A stretch of 40,483 bases of DNA from Bacteroidota bacterium. GTDB lineage: Bacteria > Bacteroidota > Bacteroidia > Palsa-948. A program made the translations under genes and the position numbers. Under the pieces are notes generated by a model. The model saw only the letters and a program-made list of their open reading frames with translations. It was not told the origin of the DNA and did not search any database. Position 1 is the stretch's first letter; each line of letters opens with the position of its first letter. Below are positions 35,309-40,483 of the stretch, one piece after another. The DNA lies in the NCBI GenBank assembly GCA_023251675.1, contig JAHEYJ010000009.1, positions 1 to 40,483 of the forward strand, written 5' to 3'.

Positions 35309-35863
35309 TTATTTTGTAAACCGAAAATCCTCCAGCGATATCAGATCCTTTTTTATCTGCTCATCCCATTTGTCTAAAGCAGCTTTGTCGGCTCCTGATT
35401 TGGTTTCTTCATTGTAGGTTCTCACATGTTCATCCAGGTCCGCAATGGCGAGGCTGTATTTTTCCTGGAAGATCTTATTGGGATCGAGCCCTAGTTTTGT
35501 TCCTTTGAATTCTTTCCGCAGCATGCGCGAATGCAGTTCGTAAATGTCAAACATCACCTGGTAATATCTTAATTCCTGTTCAGTTCTTGCAGAGGCAGAA
35601 ACCCATGATTTTTTTCTGTCAAATGCCGTGACAACAATAGTTGAAGTTGGCTTCAGCGGGTTTCCTTTGGTGAAACTTGCCGTCATTGCCATCAGTGACT
35701 GCTGTGCTTTTTCTGCGCCTTTAACTTCTTTTCCCTTGAAGTCGGTCCATGCTAATTTTTTGCTTTCCGACCAGTGCATCGTATCGTTGGAAAGCGATTG
35801 TGTTTGTGAAAAGCAGATGGAATAGAAAAGAAAACAGGCGAGGGTGGTGGTCAGTTGTTTCAT
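35309..35863 (-). CDS. Secreted hypothetical protein, DUF922-like
   Basis: Signal peptide; MHWSESKKLAWTDFKGKEVKGAEKAQQSLMAMTASF, SWVSASARTEQELRYYQVMFDIYELHSRMLRKEF. Confidence 0.6.
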   Translation of the reverse strand: MKQLTTTLACFLFYSICFSQTQSLSNDTMHWSESKKLAWTDFKGKEVKGAEKAQQSLMAMTASFTKGNPLKPTSTIVVTAFDRKKSWVSASARTEQELRYYQVMFDIYELHSRMLRKEFKGTKLGLDPNKIFQEKYSLAIADLDEHVRTYNEETKSGADKAALDKWDEQIKKDLISLEDFRFTK

Positions 35864-35898
35864 GGAGGATTAAATAATTAATTGCTGAATAAAAAAAA

Positions 35899-35995
35899 CT
35901 TTGCCACCAAGACTCGAAGGCACAAAGGCTCTCTAAGAATTCTCACAGTTATCGGGGCTTTGTGATGCTTAGTGTCTTTGTGACTTAGTGGCAAA
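35899..35995. repeat. Intergenic octamer-phased imperfect palindrome (TTTGCCAC...GTGGCAAA)
   Basis: Left CTTTGCCACCAAGACTCGAAGGCACAAAG; right CTTTGTGATGCTTAGTGTCTTTGTGACTTAGTGGCAAA. Confidence 0.8.
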
Positions 35996-36008
35996 CAATT
36001 CTTTAATG

Positions 36009-37649
36009 TTATTTCTTATCCGGCAGAAGGAACGGATACCGATAGTCTGTCGGAGGTACAAAAAGTTCTTTGATCGTTCTTGGTGCGGCCCATCTCAGCA
36101 GATTGATCATGTGTCCGGCTTTGTCGTCGGTTCCTGAAGCACGAGCGCCGCCGAATGGCTGCTGTCCAACAACAGCTCCGGTACATTTGTCGTTGATGTA
36201 GAAGTTGCCGGCTGCATTAACGAGTTTTTTTTCTGCCAGCACAATTGCTTCTCGGTCCTGTGCAACAATGGCCCCGGTAAGCGCGTAAGGAGAAGTGGTG
36301 TTCACCAGGTCAAGTGTCTTCTCGAATTTATTTTCATCATACACATGAACGGTTAGAACCGGACCAAAAATTTCTTCGCACATGGTTCGGTAAGCAGGGT
36401 TTTTTGCCAGGATGATCGTCGGTTGAATGAAATAGCCTTTGCTCTTGTCATAATTTCCCCCGATGATGACCTGTGCTTCTTTTTTATCTTTCTTCGCGCG
36501 ATCGATATACGATGTGATCGTGTTGAAAGCAGTTTCATCAATTACGGCATTTATAAAGTTTCCTAAATCTTCCACCGGTCCGACTTTCATGGAAGCAATG
36601 TCATCTTCAAATATTTTTTTCACTTCTTTCCAAAGATTGGAAGGAATGTAAGCGCGTGAGCAAGCAGAGCATTTTTGTCCCTGGAATTCAAACGCTCCGC
36701 GCAGGATCGCCGTAGCAAGCACTTTCGGATCAGCGGATCTATGGCCGATGATAAAATCTTTTCCGCCCGTTTCGCCGACAATTCTTGGATAGGACTTGTA
36801 AATAGGAATATTCTCTCCGATCTTTTTCCAGATGCTGCGGAAAACTTCCGTAGATCCGGTGAAGTGAATTCCGCCGAAGTCGGGGGAGTTGAGAACGACA
36901 TCGGCAGTGTCAGCGCCTCCGCAATGGATCCAGTTGATCACGCCGGCAGGCACTCCTGCTTTGCGGAAAACTTCCATTACATAATAGGCAGAATAAATTG
37001 ACGAGTTGGATTGTTTCCACACAACGGTATTTCCCATCATCGCGCAGGAAGTGGTGAGGTTCAAACCAATTGCAGTAAAGTTAAAAGGAGTGAGGGCAAA
37101 AACAAAACCTTCCAGCGGACGCCATTCAAGGCGGTTCCACATGGCAGAAGTTGAATCAACCTGTTGATTATAGATCTCGGTCATGTACTTAACATTGAAA
37201 CGTAAAAAGTCAATGCTTTCGCATGCTGCATCGATCTCAGCCTGGAAAACATTTTTTGATTGTCCCAGCATCGTTGCTGCAACAATTTTATATCGATACG
37301 GTCCTGCAAGAAGTTCGGCTGCTTTCAGGAAAATGGCAGCGCGGTGTTCCCACGGCATTTCCATCCATTTCTTTTTTGCCTTCATCGCCGCAGCAATGGC
37401 CTGCTTTACATGGGTCTTATCGCCTTTGTGATAATAGCCGAGAATATGTTTATGATCGTGAGGGCAGGTGAGGGCGATTTTTTTTCCGGTGCGCACTTCC
37501 TTGTCGCCAATGTACATCGGAACATCAATGACCTGGGAGCGCATTTCCTTGATGGTCTGCTTCAGCTTTTCCCTGTCAATGGATCCGGGTTCGTATTGTT
37601 TGATGGGTTCGTTAACCGCTACTGGAATTTTGAAAACGCCGTTTGCCAT
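36009..37649 (-). CDS. pruA: L-glutamate gamma-semialdehyde dehydrogenase (1-pyrroline-5-carboxylate dehydrogenase)
   Basis: ALTPFNFTAIGLNLTTSCAMMGNTVVWKQSNSS, GETGGKDFIIGHRSAD, FEFQGQKCSACSRAYIP, MCEEIFGPVLTVHVY. Confidence 0.96.
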   Translation of the reverse strand: MANGVFKIPVAVNEPIKQYEPGSIDREKLKQTIKEMRSQVIDVPMYIGDKEVRTGKKIALTCPHDHKHILGYYHKGDKTHVKQAIAAAMKAKKKWMEMPWEHRAAIFLKAAELLAGPYRYKIVAATMLGQSKNVFQAEIDAACESIDFLRFNVKYMTEIYNQQVDSTSAMWNRLEWRPLEGFVFALTPFNFTAIGLNLTTSCAMMGNTVVWKQSNSSIYSAYYVMEVFRKAGVPAGVINWIHCGGADTADVVLNSPDFGGIHFTGSTEVFRSIWKKIGENIPIYKSYPRIVGETGGKDFIIGHRSADPKVLATAILRGAFEFQGQKCSACSRAYIPSNLWKEVKKIFEDDIASMKVGPVEDLGNFINAVIDETAFNTITSYIDRAKKDKKEAQVIIGGNYDKSKGYFIQPTIILAKNPAYRTMCEEIFGPVLTVHVYDENKFEKTLDLVNTTSPYALTGAIVAQDREAIVLAEKKLVNAAGNFYINDKCTGAVVGQQPFGGARASGTDDKAGHMINLLRWAAPRTIKELFVPPTDYRYPFLLPDKK

Positions 37650-37664
37650 ATTTATTAGTTAAGA

Positions 37665-37691
37665 AGGTTTAGAAAGTTTGCAAAGTTTGGA
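37665..37691. repeat. Three 9-nt units (AGGTTTAGA AAGTTTGCA AAGTTTGGA)
   Basis: Intergenic direct reading. Confidence 0.6.
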
Positions 37692-37705
37692 ATGTAGAAA
37701 TGTTT

Positions 37706-38092
37706 TTAGTTGAGTCGCTGCGGAGCAATTAATTTGAATTCAGGAATCTCGACCAAGAAATTTTCTTTATCAATAATTCGGATCATTTGGTACACGCCGC
37801 GCATTTTTCCTATATCGGTCACTAAGTTGCAAGCGGATTCATATTCGTAAATCTCATTGGGGGTAAGAACAGGTTGCTGCCCGACCACACCATCACCTTC
37901 CACTTCCCTGTGCTCACCGTTGGAATCAAAAATGAACCAGTGCCGTCTTAAAATCTGCACGGTATATTCGCTTCTGTTTTCGATCATAATCCGGTACGTA
38001 AAAAGAAAATGCCGCATCTCCGGACGCGAATGCACCGGTTGAAACTGGGTGCGGACCGTGATCTTGACTCCTTTTGTGATTTGTGTGACCAT
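37706..38092 (-). CDS. apaG: ApaG protein
   Basis: TYRIMIENRSEYTVQILRRHWFIFDSNGEHREVEGDGVVGQQPVLTPNEIYEYESACNL...MRGVYQM. Confidence 0.95.
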   Translation of the reverse strand: MVTQITKGVKITVRTQFQPVHSRPEMRHFLFTYRIMIENRSEYTVQILRRHWFIFDSNGEHREVEGDGVVGQQPVLTPNEIYEYESACNLVTDIGKMRGVYQMIRIIDKENFLVEIPEFKLIAPQRLN

Positions 38093-38173
38093 AACCGGGA
38101 CGAATATACAAAATGTGATTACATATTCTGTTTCGAGTTTTATGCTGGGAAAATAAGCTTTTAAAAAAAAAAC

Positions 38174-40066
38174 TCAATTCTTCAAAACCGGGAGCAATAT
38201 ATTTGACGCATGCATGGCATCGTGGTAAACTTTGATGGTGGATTTTACAAAATCCTTTTCCTCGCATTTGTAAATATCCGTGAACTGCTGTGGGTTTCTG
38301 TCAACGAGCGGAAACCAGGTGCTCTGGATCTGCACCATGATCCGATGACCTTTCTGGAATGTATGCGCTACATCGGGCATGGTGTATTTTACTTCAGCAA
38401 CTTTATCAGGAGTAAAAGGTTCGGGGTTTTCAAAGCCGTTTCTGAATTTGCCGCGCATCACTTCGCCGCGTACCAGCATTTGGTAGCCGCCCATGGGGTA
38501 GGAATTGGGGATTAGGGATTTGGGATTTAGGATTTTTGCGGTGCTGTCAGTATATTTGAAGTCATCCGGAAAAACATCAATGATCTTAACAATGAAGTCA
38601 GCATCCGTAGTGGAGAGGCTGACAAACAGATCTGCGATCACGGGCCCTGTTATCGTGACGTCTTCTTTCAGGATATCCGTTTTAAAAACCAATACATCCG
38701 GACGGCGTAAAGCGAATCGCTGGTCATCGGTCATGTATTCGCGTGTACGGCGGAGATGAACATCTTCTGTGTAAGGAACCGGTTTGTTGGGGTCGCTCAC
38801 ATATTCAGAAAATTTCAAAGACAAGATAGGTTTTACAAATCGCAGTGCGCTCATTTCATTTAAGTAAAGAGGTTTCATCTCGATTTCTTTCGGCGGCCAT
38901 ACTGAAAAAGTTCTCCATTTATTTTCTCCGGTCACAAAAATTGTTGCCTCCGGCAGGTTATCGGTTCCTTCTCCTTTGAGGTAATAATTAAAGAACGGCA
39001 TCTCAACATTCTTATAATAATAATCTGAAACGCCTTTCCCGAATTGAACATTTCCTAAATGACTTCCATCACCGCGCGCCCATCCGCCATGAAACCAGGG
39101 GCCGATGCAGATTTTGTTAACTGCATTCGGGCTTTGTTTTTCAATTGTTTTGTATGTGTTCCAGGTTCCCCAGCAATCTTCGGCATCAAACAGACCGCCG
39201 GTGGTGAGGATCGCAGGTTTTACATTCGTAAGATAGGGAAGCGGCGTGCGTGCTTTCCAGAATGCATCGTAATTGGAATGGTTCATTTCATCGTTCCAGA
39301 ATTTCATCGTGTCACCCATGTATTTTTTAGTGAGGTTTGCGTCCGTTCCTTCGCGAAGAAAAAAATCATAATTATCCGGAGTTGGAAAATGAAAATCAGG
39401 AGCGTCTTCCGTGGTTGGTTTTGGACGAGGAACTCCAAAGGAGTAATCAAAACTAAAGCAGTCCATCAAAAAGAAAGCACCGTTGTGATGCACATCATCA
39501 CCCAGGAACCAGTCCGTGACGGGTGCCTGCGGTCCTACGGCTTTTAAAGCAGGATGTCCGGAAAGGGCTGCCATGGTAGAATAAAATCCGGGATATGAAA
39601 TGCCGCTGACTCCTACGTTGCCATTATTCGAAGGAACATTTTTTACCAGCCAGTCAATGGCATCATACGTATCGCTTGCTTCATCTACATCCTTATTTGT
39701 TTTCTTGTCTTTGATAAAAGGGCGAATATCTTCGTATACTCCTTCGCTCATGTATTGCCCGCGTACATCCTGAAAGACCATAATGTATTTCTGTAAAAAA
39801 TAGATTTTGGTATTCCGGCTCCACACATTTCTGAACTTATCTTTTCCATAAGGAGCGCAGGAATAAGGCGTCCGTTGCATCATGATCGGATATTTTGCGG
39901 TAGAATCTTTTGGAATGTAAATGGATGTAAAAAGTTTTATACCGTCCCGCATCGGGATCATTTTTTCAATTTTATAATAATTAGTTACGATCCATGCGGA
40001 GTCTTTGTTTTGCGAGAAAAGAAAAGATGTAGAAAAAATAAAAAAAGCAAGTGTGATTTTTTTCAT
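38174..40066 (-). CDS. CocE/NonD family hydrolase (X-Pro dipeptidyl-peptidase S15-like)
   Basis: Signal peptide; MPMRDGIKLFTSIYIPKDS, QDVRGQYMSEGVYEDIRPF, NGNVGVSGISYPGFYSTMAAL, TGGLFDAEDCWGTWN, IGPWFHGGWARGDGS. Confidence 0.93.
   Translation of the reverse strand: MKKITLAFFIFSTSFLFSQNKDSAWIVTNYYKIEKMIPMRDGIKLFTSIYIPKDSTAKYPIMMQRTPYSCAPYGKDKFRNVWSRNTKIYFLQKYIMVFQDVRGQYMSEGVYEDIRPFIKDKKTNKDVDEASDTYDAIDWLVKNVPSNNGNVGVSGISYPGFYSTMAALSGHPALKAVGPQAPVTDWFLGDDVHHNGAFFLMDCFSFDYSFGVPRPKPTTEDAPDFHFPTPDNYDFFLREGTDANLTKKYMGDTMKFWNDEMNHSNYDAFWKARTPLPYLTNVKPAILTTGGLFDAEDCWGTWNTYKTIEKQSPNAVNKICIGPWFHGGWARGDGSHLGNVQFGKGVSDYYYKNVEMPFFNYYLKGEGTDNLPEATIFVTGENKWRTFSVWPPKEIEMKPLYLNEMSALRFVKPILSLKFSEYVSDPNKPVPYTEDVHLRRTREYMTDDQRFALRRPDVLVFKTDILKEDVTITGPVIADLFVSLSTTDADFIVKIIDVFPDDFKYTDSTAKILNPKSLIPNSYPMGGYQMLVRGEVMRGKFRNGFENPEPFTPDKVAEVKYTMPDVAHTFQKGHRIMVQIQSTWFPLVDRNPQQFTDIYKCEEKDFVKSTIKVYHDAMHASNILLPVLKN
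38501..38535. repeat. Heptamer array inside CocE-type CDS (GGAATTG GGGATTA GGGATTT GGGATTT AGGATTT)
   Basis: Five units in register; encodes KILNPKSLIPNSYP. Confidence 0.85.
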
Positions 40067-40071
40067 AAAGA

Positions 40072-40470
40072 TTAATTGATAAGTGCCATCAGATTATTAT
40101 ACATGGATAAAACACGGGCGTCCACCTTTGCTGAATCGCCCCAGGCGATCTTATTGAACGATTCAGCGCCTCGGAATTCGATAAAAGAATAGGTGTCCGC
40201 AGGAGAATTATAATGATAGTCCTGAAGTTCTTTTGCCTGCTGAAAAAACGGTTTAGCCGTTTTCTTACCGACAAACTTCAAAAAGGTGTTGTTTTTACCA
40301 TCCAGAGTTTCGTGAATATTGAAGATCTGCCCTGATTGATCTATAGAATAAACGGTTTCACTTCCTGTAAAACCGCCCCCGGAGCCAAACCGGATAGAGC
40401 TGACTTCAGTTTGCGAAAATGAAAACGCAAATAGAAAAAAAGTATTCAAAAGAATCATTAAGCGGTTCAT
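40072..40470 (-). CDS. Secreted hypothetical protein
   Basis: Signal peptide MNRLMILLNTFFLFAFSFSQ; directly upstream of and co-oriented with the CocE-type gene. Confidence 0.6.
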   Translation of the reverse strand: MNRLMILLNTFFLFAFSFSQTEVSSIRFGSGGGFTGSETVYSIDQSGQIFNIHETLDGKNNTFLKFVGKKTAKPFFQQAKELQDYHYNSPADTYSFIEFRGAESFNKIAWGDSAKVDARVLSMYNNLMALIN

Positions 40471-40483
40471 GACTGGCAAATGA

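Noticed and set aside
1-40483. CRISPR array, tRNA/rRNA genes, toxin-antitoxin or defence system
   Set aside because: Scanned intergenic regions and the ORF list; none with supporting sequence. The short periodic arrays have 7-9 nt units, too short for CRISPR repeats and spacers.

Overview
This window looks like a Bacteroidota (Bacteroidetes) chromosomal segment made mostly of housekeeping and envelope genes. Supporting signs are a T9SS C-terminal sorting domain, a PorE-like OmpA/PD40 protein, TAnnTTTG -7 promoter motifs, a BT_3928-type DoxX protein and DUF1599. Recognisable genes are aroQ, xerD-like, rpmE (L31 type B), guaA, dapD, ruvX, def, cdaA, folP, tpiA, pruA and apaG. Others are two TMTC-like GT-C/TPR membrane proteins, an LTA-synthase-like sulfatase, a cyclic-2,3-DPG-synthase-like GTPase, a LysM/periplasmic-binding fusion, a 1405-aa T9SS cargo protein and a CocE-type hydrolase. 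I saw no tRNA/rRNA, CRISPR, prophage, transposase or recognisable defence island. The most unusual signal is not a gene. At about nine loci, both intergenic and inside coding sequences (guaA, sulfatase, CocE hydrolase, a lipoprotein signal peptide, the guaA/LysM junction), there are short arrays with a strict 7-bp period, often about five units or 35 nt. Each locus uses a different heptamer. Octamer-phased arrays occur in folP and in one intergenic palindrome. There is also a ~101-bp REP-like nested palindrome before ruvX, a probable repeat-derived in-frame insertion in folP, and a membrane-anchored Cys/Met/Gly-rich putative metal-binding protein. All calls were made by eye from sequence and the ORF track; no database search was run.
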